From: Rhodothalassiaceae bacterium
Lineage (GTDB): Bacteria > Pseudomonadota > Alphaproteobacteria > Sphingomonadales > Rhodothalassiaceae
Direction: 5' to 3'
Length of the DNA: 64,000 nt
Assembly: GCA_026004935.1 (NCBI GenBank)
Contig: BPKC01000001.1
Span: 1,217,491 to 1,281,490 of the forward strand
In this document: in pieces, positions 22,471 through 31,446 of the stretch
Layout of the letters: the number at the start of each line of letters is the position of its first letter
Numbering within the stretch: position 1 is the first letter of the stretch
The notes under the pieces: generated by a model
What the model saw: only the letters and a program-made list of their open reading frames with translations
Told to the model about the DNA's origin: nothing
Databases searched by the model: none
Translations under genes and position numbers: made by a program

Positions 22471-24969
22471 TCAGCCCCCGGCGTTTTCCGCCGGGCCGTC
22501 CACTGCGCTTTCTCCCGCGCCAAGGGCGGCGACCCTCTGGCGCAGCTCGGCGATGAGCGTGCCGACGAGCGGAAGATGCGGCTCCTCCTCGTCGAGGATC
22601 GCTTGGAAGACCGCCTGCTTGATGGCGGCCAGATCGAGCCCGGCGGCGGCCTCCGGTGCCGCCGAGGCGACGATGTCCACAAGCCGCTCGGCACCCGTGA
22701 GCCGCCCCCACAGATAGTCGTTCTGCCGATAGCGTTCGGAGAAGAAGCCCGCGAAGGTCTGGAACTCGATGCCCTTGAGCAGCTCGCGCGCGCCGCCCGG
22801 ATGCAGGCTGGTCGCGTCCTCGACCGCAATGCGGTCCACCTTGATGGGCTCGAGCTCCGAGCGCCCGAGGCCGACGATCATCGGCCAGGTCGCGACATCG
22901 TAGTAGACGAAGCCGAGAAAGGCGGAGAGGAGCTCGCGGGCGAGCGCCCGGCTCGGCGCCGCCGCGAGCCAACCGCTCAACTCCTCGTCAAGCACGGCAT
23001 CCCGTTCGACGAGCCGCCAATGATCCTTGATCTGCGCGAGCCGCGCGCCGACCTCCTTCGTTGTCCAGCGCCGCGGCCCAGGCCCCATCTCGGTCGTCGC
23101 GGTCGCATCCGCGGCCGGAAACAGCAGGGCGGCGTGCTGCTCCAGAACCTCGTAGAGCGCCTTCTTCGTCATGTCGAGCCAGCGACGGCCTTCGGGCGTG
23201 CGCGCGTCTCCGCCTTCCACATAGAGCTCGTTCACCCGCCGGATCATGAAGCGCAGGCGGCGGATGCGGAAGGACAGATCGAAGTCGCGCAGAAACGCGA
23301 TCCACCCGACGTCGTCGCCCTTCGCGCTTTCGGCAAGCGCATCTTCGATGGCGAGCACGTCCTTGGCCTTCGCCCAGCGCCTGAGCGCCGCGCGCACCGC
23401 GTCGCGTTCCGACGCACCCGCGTGCGGGGCAAGATGGGTCACGAGCTCGTCAAAGACGACGCGGACCTTGAGCCGGGCGTAGCCTTCGTACGCGAAGGCG
23501 GATTCTCTGGCCGCGCGTTCGTGGGCCTGCGCCCGCCATTTTGCGAGCCGCGCAGCCGACGGCCGGGGCTGGACGCGCGGACCCAGCATCTCGGCGACCA
23601 TGCGGATCACCTGTGGCCGCACGCTGGCCGCGACCCGGCGCACCCGCTCGAGCTGGGCGTTGAGCTCGGCGAGGGCTTCCAGATCGTCGCGGATCGGCTG
23701 CTTGCGCGGAATCTCGGCGAGCGCGCTGCGGATGACGCGCAGCCAGCCGGGGGCCGTCGCCTCCTCCCGGTCCTGGGCCTCGGCCGGCAGGGGTTCGACA
23801 TAGACGAGCCGGCGGTCGACCTCGCGGTGCGCCGCGTGGTCTTCGATGGCTCTCAGCGCGATCGAGACCGGCTTGTTCATCAGCACCGAGCCGTCGATGA
23901 AAAAGCTCGCCTCGGGCGTGAAACCCTCCCGACGCAGATCGGCGAAATTCGTCTCAAGAAAGCGCTCGCGCGCGGGCCACGCCTGCCCGCGGCGCGCCAG
24001 CACCTCCTCCAGTTCCGAAAGATTGGCGGCCGGGAAGATCCCCGGAAAGCTGCTGGTCGCGCGCGCGGCGAAGGCAAGGCCCGGATCGTTGGCGCCGGAC
24101 AGATCGTCCGCAAGCGTGTCGCGGTCCACGGCCGGATGGCGGAAGTGGAAGATCCGGCGATGCTCGCGCTCCTCCACCACCTTCGGATCATGGAGCGTGA
24201 GCCTCACGGGATATCCCCAGAAGTCGGTGGCGGTGACGAACAGGTCGAGCGGCAGCCGCGGGGGGATCAGCCGGCCGCCTTCGCCCGCAGGCGGGGTCAG
24301 CGCATCCAGCGCTTCCAGCATCAGCTCCACCATGTGCGTGCCCGAGAACGGCGGGTGGAACCAGCGCGAGCGCACGAACAGCGAGAGCTTGCGCACCACC
24401 TCCGGGTCATGGACGAAGCGCTTCGTGCGCCAGTACTGGAGGCGGCACCACTGGCCGTAGAGCCAGAATGCCGGCCGCAGGAGGAATTTCGAGAATCTGC
24501 CGGCGCGCGCCTTCGGGTCCAGCAGCTCGCCGACATCGGCGCATTTGAGCCAGAAATGGCGGTGGCGCTCGAGCGCGCCGTCGGTCGCCAGCGCCCGCCC
24601 CAGCATGATCGCGTTGATGCCGCCCGCGGAAGCGCCCGCCAGCACGTCCACGATCACCCGCAGGCTGAGATGTTCGCCGATGCGGCGCAGGAGCGCGAGA
24701 TAGACCCGCTCGGCCGGCGCAAGTTCCGCTTCCGGCGCGGCCGGATCCCGTCCCTGCGCCAGCGCCCGGTGGAAGCGCTCGGAGGCGCGGACGAGGCCCA
24801 GGATCTCGCGGCTGATGCCGTACATGTAGACGGCGAGCGACACGCCGCCGTAGCACACGACGGCGAGCCTGAGCTCGCGCTGGGGGACGGCGGGCGCGTC
24901 CTCGCCCGGTGAGGCGCCTTCATCGCTGTCGCCCCTGCCGCGAATGCTGATAAGCTTGCGTGCGGCCAT
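22471..24969 (-). CDS. Large patatin-like phospholipase (DUF3376 type)
   Basis: 832 residues. The N-terminal half is a patatin acyl-hydrolase: oxyanion-hole strand LAVVCYGGVSLAVYMYG (36-52), nucleophile S114 in AGASAGG, and catalytic D359 in FIDGSVLMNKP. Both members of the Ser-Asp dyad are therefore intact. The long C-terminal region, helical and charged (RRLRFMIRRVNELYVEGG, FLGFVYYDVATWPMIVG), matches the DUF3376 extension of patatin-related proteins of this size. No signal peptide is seen, so it is probably cytoplasmic or membrane-peripheral. It is divergently transcribed from the phosphotransferase gene. Substrate unknown. Confidence 0.9.
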   Translation of the reverse strand: MAARKLISIRGRGDSDEGASPGEDAPAVPQRELRLAVVCYGGVSLAVYMYGISREILGLVRASERFHRALAQGRDPAAPEAELAPAERVYLALLRRIGEHLSLRVIVDVLAGASAGGINAIMLGRALATDGALERHRHFWLKCADVGELLDPKARAGRFSKFLLRPAFWLYGQWCRLQYWRTKRFVHDPEVVRKLSLFVRSRWFHPPFSGTHMVELMLEALDALTPPAGEGGRLIPPRLPLDLFVTATDFWGYPVRLTLHDPKVVEEREHRRIFHFRHPAVDRDTLADDLSGANDPGLAFAARATSSFPGIFPAANLSELEEVLARRGQAWPARERFLETNFADLRREGFTPEASFFIDGSVLMNKPVSIALRAIEDHAAHREVDRRLVYVEPLPAEAQDREEATAPGWLRVIRSALAEIPRKQPIRDDLEALAELNAQLERVRRVAASVRPQVIRMVAEMLGPRVQPRPSAARLAKWRAQAHERAARESAFAYEGYARLKVRVVFDELVTHLAPHAGASERDAVRAALRRWAKAKDVLAIEDALAESAKGDDVGWIAFLRDFDLSFRIRRLRFMIRRVNELYVEGGDARTPEGRRWLDMTKKALYEVLEQHAALLFPAADATATTEMGPGPRRWTTKEVGARLAQIKDHWRLVERDAVLDEELSGWLAAAPSRALARELLSAFLGFVYYDVATWPMIVGLGRSELEPIKVDRIAVEDATSLHPGGARELLKGIEFQTFAGFFSERYRQNDYLWGRLTGAERLVDIVASAAPEAAAGLDLAAIKQAVFQAILDEEEPHLPLVGTLIAELRQRVAALGAGESAVDGPAENAGG

Positions 24970-25088
24970 GGCCGGCGTGGCATCCTCTGGATTCGCGCAG
25001 GCGCGGCGCGCGCCGCGCTGCGGCTATAGAGGCAGGCGACGGGCGTTTTGGCAAGGGGACCGGAGGCGGTTCCGGGAAAGGAAGGGCG

Positions 25089-26168
25089 ATGGCAGGGCGC
25101 AGCGAACTGTTCGCCGGCACGATGCCGGTGCCGCCGGAGAAGGCCTTCGACGTCGAGCGGCTTGCCGCCTGGCTCGCCGGGCGGATCGACGGGCTCAAGC
25201 CGCCGCTCAAGGTGCGGCAGTTCCGCGGTGGCCAGTCCAACCCCACCTATCTGCTGATCGATGCCGCCGGCCGCCGCCTCGTGCTGAGACGCAAGCCGCC
25301 GGGGCCGCTGCTGCCGTCCGCGCATCAGGTCGAGCGCGAGTACCGGGTGATCTCCGCGCTCCATCGCGACGGCCGCGTCCCGGTCGCGCGCCCGCATCTG
25401 CTGTGCGAGGACGAGAGCGTCATCGGCAGCGTCTTCTACGTGATGGACCACGTGGAGGGGCGGATCTTCTGGGACGCCCACGTGCCCGGGGTTTCGCGCG
25501 CCGAGCGCGGCGCGATCTTCGATGCCATGAACCGGACCATCGCCGCCTTGCACGGCATCGACCCGGTTGCCGTGGGGCTTGGCGACTTCGGCAAGCCCGG
25601 CAACTACTTCGCCCGCCAGATCTCGCGCTGGTCCCGCCAGTATCTGGCCGATGAGGAGGCGGGCCGCATCCCGGCCATGGACCGGCTGGTCGCATGGCTG
25701 CCCGAGCACGTGCCCGAAGGCGACGAGACGGCCATCGTCCACGGCGACTTCCGCATCGACAACATGATCTTCGCCGCCGACCGGCCGGAGGTGGTGGCGG
25801 TGCTCGACTGGGAGCTGTCCACCCTCGGCCACCCGCTGGCGGATTTCGCCTATCACCTCATGATGTACCGCATGCCCGCCAATCTCTTCGCGGGTCTGGC
25901 GGGCCTCGATCTCGAAGGCCTGGGCATCCCCTCGGAAGAGGAGTATCTTGCGCGCTACTGCGCGCGCGTCGGGCGGCCGCCCGTCACCCGCGACGTGCTC
26001 GACTTCGCCATCGCCTACAACATGTTCCGGCTGGCCGCGATTCTCCACGGCATCAAGGGCCGCGTGGTGCGCGGCACCGCCGCCAATCCGCGTGCCGCCG
26101 AGATGGCGAAGCTGACCGAGCCGCTCGCCGAGCTCGCCTGGGCGCAGGTCGAGCGGCTGGCGGGCTGA
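25089..26168 (+). CDS. Aminoglycoside phosphotransferase-fold kinase (ACAD10/11 N-domain-like)
   Basis: 359 residues from ATG 25089. The frame extends upstream, but family similarity starts here. Kinase features: QFRGGQSNPTYLL (nucleotide loop), VLRRKPPGPLLPSAHQVEREYRV, the catalytic loop VHGDFRIDNMIF and the metal-binding LDWELSTLGHPLADFAY. LRRKPPG..LPSAH is characteristic of the relatives fused to acyl-CoA dehydrogenases in ACAD10/11 and of bacterial LvaA-type 4-hydroxyacyl-CoA kinases. Genes for a hydrolase and an acyl-CoA dehydrogenase follow on the same strand, supporting an acyl-CoA substrate rather than an antibiotic. Confidence 0.88.
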   Translation: MAGRSELFAGTMPVPPEKAFDVERLAAWLAGRIDGLKPPLKVRQFRGGQSNPTYLLIDAAGRRLVLRRKPPGPLLPSAHQVEREYRVISALHRDGRVPVARPHLLCEDESVIGSVFYVMDHVEGRIFWDAHVPGVSRAERGAIFDAMNRTIAALHGIDPVAVGLGDFGKPGNYFARQISRWSRQYLADEEAGRIPAMDRLVAWLPEHVPEGDETAIVHGDFRIDNMIFAADRPEVVAVLDWELSTLGHPLADFAYHLMMYRMPANLFAGLAGLDLEGLGIPSEEEYLARYCARVGRPPVTRDVLDFAIAYNMFRLAAILHGIKGRVVRGTAANPRAAEMAKLTEPLAELAWAQVERLAG

Positions 26169-26190
26169 AGGAAGGGAGGGTCTCAACACC

Positions 26191-27009
26191 ATGCCGGGCG
26201 AATCGGCGGCGGCCGTCGCGGCGCGGGGCCTCGGCCTGCATCTGGAGGAGGCCGGCCCGCGCAGCGCCGCCGTCCTCCCGCTGCTGTTCATCCACGGCTG
26301 GGGCGGACGCGGCCGCGTGTTCCGGCATCAGATCCGGCATTTTTCCGCGCGCCGCCGCTGTCTTGCGCCGGACCTGCCGGGACACGGGCTGAGCGCGAAG
26401 CCCCAGATCGACTACGCGATCCCCGTGCTGGCCGAGACATTGGCCGCACTTCTCGAGGTGCTGGCCGTCCGTCGGGTGATCCCGGTGGGGCATTCGATGG
26501 GCGCGCTCGTCGCCCTCGAGCTCGCACGCCTTTTGGGGCCGGCGCGGGTGCCCGCGCTGGCGCTCATCGAGCCGGCGCCTCTGCTGCCGCCGGAGAATGT
26601 CGCGCGCGGGCTGGAGAAGACGGAGCGCCTCCTGCGCGAGGAGGGCTGGCGGGCCGCGATGCGCCGGCTGCTCGACTCGGCCTTCCTTCTGCCGGGCGAG
26701 CCGGATGGCGAGGTCCGGGCGGAGGCGGAAGCCGGGATGAAGGCCGTCTCGCCCTTCGCGGCGGAGGCCTGTTGGGAGGCGATGCGGCAATATGGCGGCG
26801 AGGAGACGCTCGCCGCCCTCGCGCAGCCGGTCGCCGTCATCCTCGGCGCCCGCCCGCAGGTGGACATCGGCCGCTGGCGCGCCGCATCTTCCGCGCCGCT
26901 ATTGATCGGCCAGACGCTGGGCGCCGGGCATTTCAACCTGTTGACCGTGCCCGCGCAGGTGAACGCGATGCTCTCGACCTTCCTGGAGCGGGTGGACACC
27001 GCCGCCTGA
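26191..27009 (+). CDS. Alpha/beta hydrolase
   Basis: 272 residues starting at ATG 26191 after a GGGAGGG site, 22 bases from the kinase gene, so probably co-transcribed. Fold motifs: LLFIHGWGGRGRVF (oxyanion loop), LAPDLPGHGLS, the nucleophile elbow VPVGHSMGAL with catalytic Ser, and the C-terminal GAGHFNLLTVP histidine. The acid residue is less obvious in this lineage. No signal peptide. It may hydrolyse an ester or thioester in the same acyl-CoA route as its neighbours, but the sequence alone does not fix the substrate. Confidence 0.88.
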   Translation: MPGESAAAVAARGLGLHLEEAGPRSAAVLPLLFIHGWGGRGRVFRHQIRHFSARRRCLAPDLPGHGLSAKPQIDYAIPVLAETLAALLEVLAVRRVIPVGHSMGALVALELARLLGPARVPALALIEPAPLLPPENVARGLEKTERLLREEGWRAAMRRLLDSAFLLPGEPDGEVRAEAEAGMKAVSPFAAEACWEAMRQYGGEETLAALAQPVAVILGARPQVDIGRWRAASSAPLLIGQTLGAGHFNLLTVPAQVNAMLSTFLERVDTAA

Positions 27010-27125
27010 AGGGGCTTCTCACGCGGGCTGCCGGTCCCGGCAGGCCGGCGTCGTTGACAGGGGCGCGCGTCTCGGTCCCTCATGTCCGCCGAGAGACGGC
27101 CGCTTGCAAGGAGGGACGGGAGGCG

Positions 27126-28265
27126 ATGCTGCCCAGACGCGAGATCTACGAGGAATCCCACGAGATCTTCCGCGATTCCGTGCGCAAGTTCCTGGCCGCC
27201 GAATGCCGGCCGTACCGCGATGAATGGCGCAGGGCCGGCACGAGCCCGAGAAGCTTCTGGCGCAAATGCGGCGAGGCGGGGCTGCTGTGTCCCGATCTGC
27301 CGGAGGAATACGGCGGCGCGGGCGGCGACTTCCGCTTCAACTGCATCGTGGATGAGGAGATGGCCTATGGCGGCGCGGCGGTCGCCCTGTCCGTGCATTC
27401 CGACATCGTCGCGCCCTACATCCTCCACTACGGCTCGGAGGAGATGAAGAAGACCTGGCTGCCGAAGATGGTGACCGGCGAGGCGATCGGTGCGATCGCG
27501 ATGACGGAGCCGGGAACCGGGTCGGATCTGCAGGCGGTGCAGACGACCGCCGTGCGCGACGGCAACCACTATGTGATAACGGGGCAGAAGACCTTCATCT
27601 CCAACGGCCAGAACGCGGACATCGTGATCGTCGTGGCGAAGACGGATCCTTCCGCCGGGGCCCACGGCATCAGCCTGATCCTGGTCGAGGCGGACCGGCC
27701 CGGCTTCCGCCGCGGCCGCAATCTCGAAAAGATGGGCCAGAAGGAGGCCGACACTTCCGAGCTCTTCTTCGACGAGGTGCGGGTGCCCATCACCAACTGC
27801 ATCGGCGCCGAAAACCAGGGCTTCATCTATCTGATGCAGCAACTGCCCCAGGAGCGCCTCGTGATCGCGGTCGCGGCCGCCGCCGCCGCGCGGCGCGCCT
27901 TCGACATCACCGTCGATTACGTGAAGGAGCGCAAGGCCTTCGGTCGGCCGATCGCCAAATTCCAGAACACGCGCTTCAAGCTCGCCGAGATGCTGACGGA
28001 GATCGAGGTCGGCCAGGCCTTCGTCGACCAGTGCATCAGAAAGCACCTGAAGGGCGCGCTTTCGCCCGCGGAAGCGGCGATGGCCAAGCTGTGGCTGACC
28101 GAGATGCAGGGCCGCGTCGTGGACGAGTGCGTGCAGCTGCACGGCGGCTATGGCTACATGATGGAATACGAGATCGCGCATCATTACACCGGCGCGCGGG
28201 TCCAGCGCATCTACGGCGGCACTTCCGAGATCATGAAGGAGCTGATCTCGCGCGCGATCGTCTAG
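27126..28265 (+). CDS. Acyl-CoA dehydrogenase
   Basis: 379 residues from ATG 27126. FAD-dependent alpha-beta desaturation of acyl-CoA. Seen: YGGAGGDFRF, AMTEPGTGSDLQ (FAD/substrate loop), GQKTFISNG, KERKAFGRPIAKFQ, QLHGGYGYMMEYEIAHHYTGARV with the catalytic glutamate, and the closing QRIYGGTSEIMK. This is a canonical short/long-chain subclass. It lies 116 bases after the hydrolase gene. Its stop codon shares CTAG with the stop of the convergent SRPBCC gene (4-base overlap). Confidence 0.95.
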   Translation: MLPRREIYEESHEIFRDSVRKFLAAECRPYRDEWRRAGTSPRSFWRKCGEAGLLCPDLPEEYGGAGGDFRFNCIVDEEMAYGGAAVALSVHSDIVAPYILHYGSEEMKKTWLPKMVTGEAIGAIAMTEPGTGSDLQAVQTTAVRDGNHYVITGQKTFISNGQNADIVIVVAKTDPSAGAHGISLILVEADRPGFRRGRNLEKMGQKEADTSELFFDEVRVPITNCIGAENQGFIYLMQQLPQERLVIAVAAAAAARRAFDITVDYVKERKAFGRPIAKFQNTRFKLAEMLTEIEVGQAFVDQCIRKHLKGALSPAEAAMAKLWLTEMQGRVVDECVQLHGGYGYMMEYEIAHHYTGARVQRIYGGTSEIMKELISRAIV

Positions 28266-28876
28266 CCGGCGGCCACGCGCCCAAGCTCGGCCAGGGCATG
28301 GGCGAGCCGGCGCCGGCGCTCCCTGTTCGCGACGAGGGCGAGGAAGCGCGCGCGTAGTCCTTGGTAGTACACGGTCTCGACCCAGAGGATGCGGCATGCC
28401 GGCCGATCGCCATCCCCGGTCCGGGGTTCGACGGTGATCGTGATGCTGCGCTCCGCCGTCGGCCCGCTGCGCGTCCAGGTGATGCGGCGCGGCGGGTCGA
28501 TCGCGGTCACGGTCTCGACCGCATGCCGGCGCGCCGGGCCGGCCAGAAACAGCATGCGGGTGTCGCCGGGCCGGCTGCCGTCGCCCTTCATCGGCGTGAT
28601 GGCGACGACGCCCGGCTCCCAGGCGAGCCGCCGGCCCGGATCCGCAAGCGCCGCGAACACGGCTTCCGGCGGGGCGGGGATCACGGCCTCGACGGCGATC
28701 GTCCAGCGCGGGACAAGGGCGCTGACGAGGAAGGTCAGCGGCACGAGCGCGACGAGCCCCCAGAAGCCGACGAGCAGCGCCCATTCCCAGCGGTCGCGCG
28801 GCCGCGGGGCCGGCTTCGCGCCGCCGCGCCGGCGCGGAGCGTGAGCCCGGGAGGGGTCATGCGCCATTCCGGTCAT
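28262..28876 (-). CDS. SRPBCC-family protein with one transmembrane segment
   Basis: 204 residues from ATG 28876. A second ATG at 28867 has AAGGA at a good distance and is equally possible. A basic N-terminus is followed by a single membrane helix (WALLVGFWGLVALVPLTFLVSALV, about 30-53), then a helix-grip domain beginning IAVEAVIPAPPEAVFAALADPG. These features are typical of polyketide cyclase/dehydrase-like SRPBCC lipid- or ligand-binding proteins. No catalytic residues can be assigned. It is divergent from cioAB with a shared upstream region. Confidence 0.75.
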   Translation of the reverse strand: MTGMAHDPSRAHAPRRRGGAKPAPRPRDRWEWALLVGFWGLVALVPLTFLVSALVPRWTIAVEAVIPAPPEAVFAALADPGRRLAWEPGVVAITPMKGDGSRPGDTRMLFLAGPARRHAVETVTAIDPPRRITWTRSGPTAERSITITVEPRTGDGDRPACRILWVETVYYQGLRARFLALVANRERRRRLAHALAELGRVAAG

Positions 28877-28967
28877 CCTTGCCCTGCTCGCCACGCATGC
28901 GCCACGATGTGCCCGCGGCTCCGGCGCACGCCGGTATTTACCGCGCGGGCAACCCGTGATATCCCAT

Positions 28968-28983
28968 ATTCGCCATGGCGAAT
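28968..28983. promoter_or_regulatory. Perfect 16-bp palindrome upstream of cioA
   Basis: ATTCGCCATGGCGAAT is a perfect inverted repeat 49 bases upstream of the cioA ATG, in the region shared with the divergent SRPBCC gene. It has the size and symmetry of a repressor operator. It does not match the FNR/Anr box. It contains an ATG, but no ribosome site precedes it. Confidence 0.4.
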
Positions 28984-29031
28984 GGACGGCTCCCGCCGAG
29001 GGGCCGCCCACAGCCGTCAGGGAGCCGCATC

Positions 29032-30423
29032 ATGGACCCCCAGTTCAGTCTGGCGCTCGGTCTCGCCCGTGTCCAGTTTGCGGCCACGGTCGCTTTCCAC
29101 ATCATTTTTCCGGCGATCAGCATCGGGCTCGCCGCCTTTCTCGTCTACTTCGAGTGGCGGCATCTGCGCACGGGAGATGTACGCTGGTGGCGGCTCTATC
29201 GCTACTGGCTCAAGATCTTTGCGCTCTCCTTCGGGATGGGCGTAGTCTCCGGCATTCCGATGTCCTTCCAGTTCGGCACGAACTGGGCGCCGTTCTCGGA
29301 AGCCACGGCGAATGTCGTCTCGCCCCTTCTCGGCTATGAGGTGCTCACAGCCTTCTTCCTCGAGGCGAGTTTTCTCGGCATCATGCTCTTCGGGGCGAAC
29401 CGGGTGCCGCCGCGGATCCACTTTCTCTCCAGCATCGCGGTGGCGGCGGGAACGCTGCTCTCGGCCTTCTGGATCCTGAGTGCGAATTCCTGGATGCAGA
29501 CCCCGGCCGGCGCGGTCTGGCAGGATGGCGTCTTCGTGGCCACGGACTGGTGGGCGGCCATTTTCAATCCTTCCTTTCCCTACCGATTCGCCCACATGGT
29601 GACGGCGGCCTATCTGGCGACCGCCCTGTTCGTCGCGGGCCTGAGCGCCGCGCGGCTGCTGGTGAGCCGCGGCCGGGACGAGACGGCTCCGCTTTCTCTC
29701 GGGGCGGCGGTACTCGTCGTGGCGGTTCTGGCGCCGCTGCAGCTGCTCATCGGCGACCTCCACGGGCTCAACACCGAACGTCACCAGCCCGTGAAGGTGG
29801 CGGCGATGGAAGGACACTGGCAGACGCGCGCCCGCGCGCCCTTCGTGGTCTTCGCCTGGCCGGACGAGAAGGCCGGACGCAACCGTCTTGCGGTCGAGAT
29901 CCCGCTTCTCGGCAGCCTCATTCTGAAGCATGACGTCGACGGCGTCGTGACCGGGCTCGATTCGGTGCCGCCGGCCGACCGGCCGCCGGTCCTTCCGGTG
30001 TTCTTCGCGTTCCGCGTCATGGTCGGGCTGGGCCTGCTGATGATCGCCTTCGGCTTGTGGGGCGCGGTTCTTTCCCGCCGCAATCGGCTCGCCACGGATC
30101 GTCGCTTTCTGCGGGCGGCCGTGGCGATGACGCCGAGCGGCCTCTTTGCCATCATCGCGGGATGGATCGTCACCGAGGTCGGGCGCCAGCCGTGGACGGT
30201 CTACGGCCTGCTGCGGACGGCCGAGAGCGCCTCGCCGAATCTGGGCGTGCCCGAGCTCATCCTTTCGCTGATCGCCTTTGCGACGGCCTACAGCCTGATC
30301 TTCGTCGCCTTCGTCTATTTCCTCACGAAGCTCGTGCTGCGCGGCCCCGATGCCCCGGCCCCGCCCGCCGGGAGGGAAGCGATGCCGGCAGCGGGCGTGG
30401 CGCCGGCGGTCGCGGAGGAGTGA
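29032..30423 (+). CDS. cioA: Cyanide-insensitive-type cytochrome bd oxidase subunit I
   Basis: 463 residues from ATG 29032 with GGGAG upstream. The frame from 28975 is less likely. Quinol oxidase subunit carrying haems b558, b595 and d in the inner membrane. Seen: the first haem ligand H23 in FHIIFPAISIG, FGMGVVSGIPMSFQFGTNW, the HMVTAAYLAT histidine, and the GRQPWTVYGLLRT end. The Q-loop (GDLHGLNTERHQPVKVAAMEG onward) is short compared with E. coli CydA (522 residues), which places it in the CIO subtype. Two bases separate it from cioB. Confidence 0.95.
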   Translation: MDPQFSLALGLARVQFAATVAFHIIFPAISIGLAAFLVYFEWRHLRTGDVRWWRLYRYWLKIFALSFGMGVVSGIPMSFQFGTNWAPFSEATANVVSPLLGYEVLTAFFLEASFLGIMLFGANRVPPRIHFLSSIAVAAGTLLSAFWILSANSWMQTPAGAVWQDGVFVATDWWAAIFNPSFPYRFAHMVTAAYLATALFVAGLSAARLLVSRGRDETAPLSLGAAVLVVAVLAPLQLLIGDLHGLNTERHQPVKVAAMEGHWQTRARAPFVVFAWPDEKAGRNRLAVEIPLLGSLILKHDVDGVVTGLDSVPPADRPPVLPVFFAFRVMVGLGLLMIAFGLWGAVLSRRNRLATDRRFLRAAVAMTPSGLFAIIAGWIVTEVGRQPWTVYGLLRTAESASPNLGVPELILSLIAFATAYSLIFVAFVYFLTKLVLRGPDAPAPPAGREAMPAAGVAPAVAEE

Positions 30424-30425
30424 CC

Positions 30426-31436
30426 ATGGGCGCACCGGACCTCTCTCTCGTGTGGGCCGCCGTCATTCTGTTCGGCGTCGTCATGTACGTCATCCTGGAC
30501 GGCTTCGATCTCGGCGTCGGCATCCTCTTTCCATTCGCGCCCGACGAGCGTTCGCGCGACGTGATGATGAACGCCGTCGCGCCCTTCTGGGACGGCAACG
30601 AGACCTGGCTCGTGCTCGGTGGCGTGAGCCTGTTCGTGGCGTTTCCCGTGGCCTACGCGGAGCTGCTCTCGCATCTCTATCTGCCGGTCGTGGTGTTTCT
30701 CATCGGTCTCGTCTTCCGGGGCGTGGCCTTCGAGTTCCGCGGCAAGGCCGACAGCAGCAAGGCCCTGTGGAGTGCGGCATTTGCGGGCGGGTCGTGGACC
30801 GCCGCCTTCTCCCATGGTCTGATCCTCGGCACCGTGATTCAGGGCCTGCCCTTCGGCCCGGATGGTCGGCCGCTGGCGGACCCGCTCGTGTGGGCGACGC
30901 CGTTCAGCCTTTTTGTCGGGCTGGCCGTCGTCGCGGGCTATGCGCTGCTCGGTGCGTCCTGGCTGGCAAGCCGCGTGGAGGGCGGGCTCCTGCGCTGGCT
31001 TGTGCGCATCGGGCCCGTGCTCGTGATGCTGGTGCTCGCGGCCATTCTGGTCGTCAGCATCTGGACGCCGCTCACGCATCCGGCGATCGCGGAGCGGTGG
31101 TTCTCCCTGCCGCAGCTCGTGATCCTGATGCCCGTGCCGGTCGTGACCGCGGGTCTCGGTCTTGCGCTGCTGCTGGCGTTCACGCGCGGCTGGGTGAGGG
31201 CGGCCTTTCCGCTCACCGTCGGTCTGTTCCTTCTCGCTCTCGGCGGGGTCGTGATATCGCTGTGGCCCTATGCGGTTCCCTATGGCATCACGATCGCCGA
31301 GGCGGCGTCGCGTCCGCAGACCCAGGCCTTCATGCTCGTGGGCGTGCTGCTGTTCCTGCCCCTCGTGCTGGGCTATACCTTCTACGTCTACCGGGTCTTC
31401 CGCGGTCGGGTCAGCGCCGAAGAAAAGCGCTACTAG
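30426..31436 (+). CDS. cioB: Cyanide-insensitive-type cytochrome bd oxidase subunit II
   Basis: 336 residues, eight predicted helices. The N-terminus VWAAVILFGVVMYVILDGFDLGVGILFPF and the loop APFWDGNETWLVLGGVSLFVAFP are the family signatures. It forms the heterodimer with subunit I. It starts 2 bases after cioA, so the genes are translationally coupled. No cydX-like small subunit and no cydDC are seen in the window. It ends 10 bases before the convergent cca gene, with no terminator visible between them. Confidence 0.95.
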   Translation: MGAPDLSLVWAAVILFGVVMYVILDGFDLGVGILFPFAPDERSRDVMMNAVAPFWDGNETWLVLGGVSLFVAFPVAYAELLSHLYLPVVVFLIGLVFRGVAFEFRGKADSSKALWSAAFAGGSWTAAFSHGLILGTVIQGLPFGPDGRPLADPLVWATPFSLFVGLAVVAGYALLGASWLASRVEGGLLRWLVRIGPVLVMLVLAAILVVSIWTPLTHPAIAERWFSLPQLVILMPVPVVTAGLGLALLLAFTRGWVRAAFPLTVGLFLLALGGVVISLWPYAVPYGITIAEAASRPQTQAFMLVGVLLFLPLVLGYTFYVYRVFRGRVSAEEKRY

Positions 31437-31446
31437 CCGCGGGGCT

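Noticed and set aside
22576-24912. 778-residue plus-strand ORF opposite the patatin-like gene
   Set aside because: Shadow. The patatin frame carries both catalytic residues.
25089-26168. Antibiotic (aminoglycoside) resistance gene
   Set aside because: Although of the APH fold, its motifs and acyl-CoA dehydrogenase context match ACAD10/11-type kinases.
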